Positions 63,761 through 64,000 of a DNA stretch of 64,000 bases are shown here, piece after piece; the stretch's first letter is position 1, and the number at the start of each line of letters is the position of its first letter. This DNA is from Paracoccaceae bacterium. GTDB taxonomy: Bacteria > Pseudomonadota > Alphaproteobacteria > Rhodobacterales > Rhodobacteraceae. A program made the translations under genes and the position numbers. The stretch spans positions 86,296 to 150,295 of the forward strand of contig JAGRDY010000023.1 in assembly GCA_020446815.1 (NCBI GenBank), given 5' to 3'. The notes beneath the pieces were generated by a model. That model was not told the DNA's origin, made no database searches, and worked only from the letters and a program-made list of their open reading frames with translations.

Positions 63761-64000
63761 ATGGCCGAAGACAAAATTGACGATCTGGGCCATGACCGGA
63801 CATTGCTGCTGGTTGACGATGACGCCCCTTTCGTTCACCGCCTGGCGCGCGCCATGCAAAAGCGGGGTTTCGCCCCGCAAACCGCCGAAACTGTCGCGGC
63901 AGGATGCGCCATGGCCAGAGGCAGCCGCCCTGCCTATGCCGTCGTCGACCTGCGGCTGGGTGATGGAAATGGCCTCGATGTGGTCGAGGTTTTGCGTGAA
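63761..64000 (+). CDS. regA: Response regulator RegA (PrrA/ActR), 5' part
   Basis: Global redox response regulator; only the first 80 codons are in the window. I translated MAEDKIDDLGHDRTLLLVDDD... with the acidic patch D19/D20/D21 and phospho-acceptor D63 in YAVVDLRLGDGNGLDVV; position 63 is the same as in R. capsulatus RegA. It follows senC by 65 bases. The output helix-turn-helix lies beyond the edge. Confidence 0.93.
   Translation, partial: MAEDKIDDLGHDRTLLLVDDDAPFVHRLARAMQKRGFAPQTAETVAAGCAMARGSRPAYAVVDLRLGDGNGLDVVEVLRE

Overview
The window reads as a chromosomal segment of an alphaproteobacterium of the order Rhodobacterales (Roseobacter/Rhodobacter group). The evidence is the high GC content, the RegB/SenC/RegA redox-sensing cluster, the gene order parB-parA-rsmG-mnmG-mnmE-rho-hemJ / maf-aroE-coaE-dnaQ, TamAB, an alphaproteobacterial AddAB pair, an AmgK/MurU pair, and a palindromic CtrA site of the type reported for Rhodobacterales. 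I see no rRNA, tRNA, CRISPR array, prophage or insertion sequence.

The centre of the window (about 17.9-28.4 kb) is the probable replication-origin region. Two perfect 16-bp parS sites lie inside rsmG and at the very start of mnmG. They are next to parAB. A 421-bp gene-free gap between hemJ and maf carries a cluster of DnaA-box-like 9-mers and an AT-rich tract. Genes on both sides are transcribed away from this gap.

Left arm (0-17.9 kb): a CoA-pyrophosphatase-type NUDIX gene (cut by the window edge) with hslO; a second NUDIX gene; a response regulator-PP2C phosphatase with a divergent Hpt protein; ilvA, argG, a sulfotransferase-like gene paired with an unusual class IV aminotransferase, an exported MsrA, ribokinase and mutS; hrcA-grpE; and the tightly packed rph-rdgB-ridA-hemW-ybaN operon.

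Right arm (28.4-64 kb): a sugar transferase, a BrkB-type membrane protein and tamBA; then a tripartite tricarboxylate transporter locus. In that locus tctD-tctE and a periplasmic binding protein diverge from tctC-tctB-tctA, an AtuA-family gene and a DUF4387 gene, around a palindrome that may be the TctD operator. Next come idi, secB, fxsA, timA, an Smr gene and a lipoprotein hydrolase; hslV and hslU separated by a polytopic membrane protein gene; trxA; and the run tsaE-amgK-murU-addB-addA. The window ends with a PAS-domain protein preceded by a CtrA site, then regB divergent from senC and the 5' part of regA.

Most genes are housekeeping. The least understood parts are the TctCBA-AtuA-DUF4387 locus, the membrane protein inside hslVU, and the aminotransferase/sulfotransferase-like pair, in which the aminotransferase appears to lack the PLP-binding glutamate of its fold. 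All functional statements come from reading sequence and motifs; no database search was possible.
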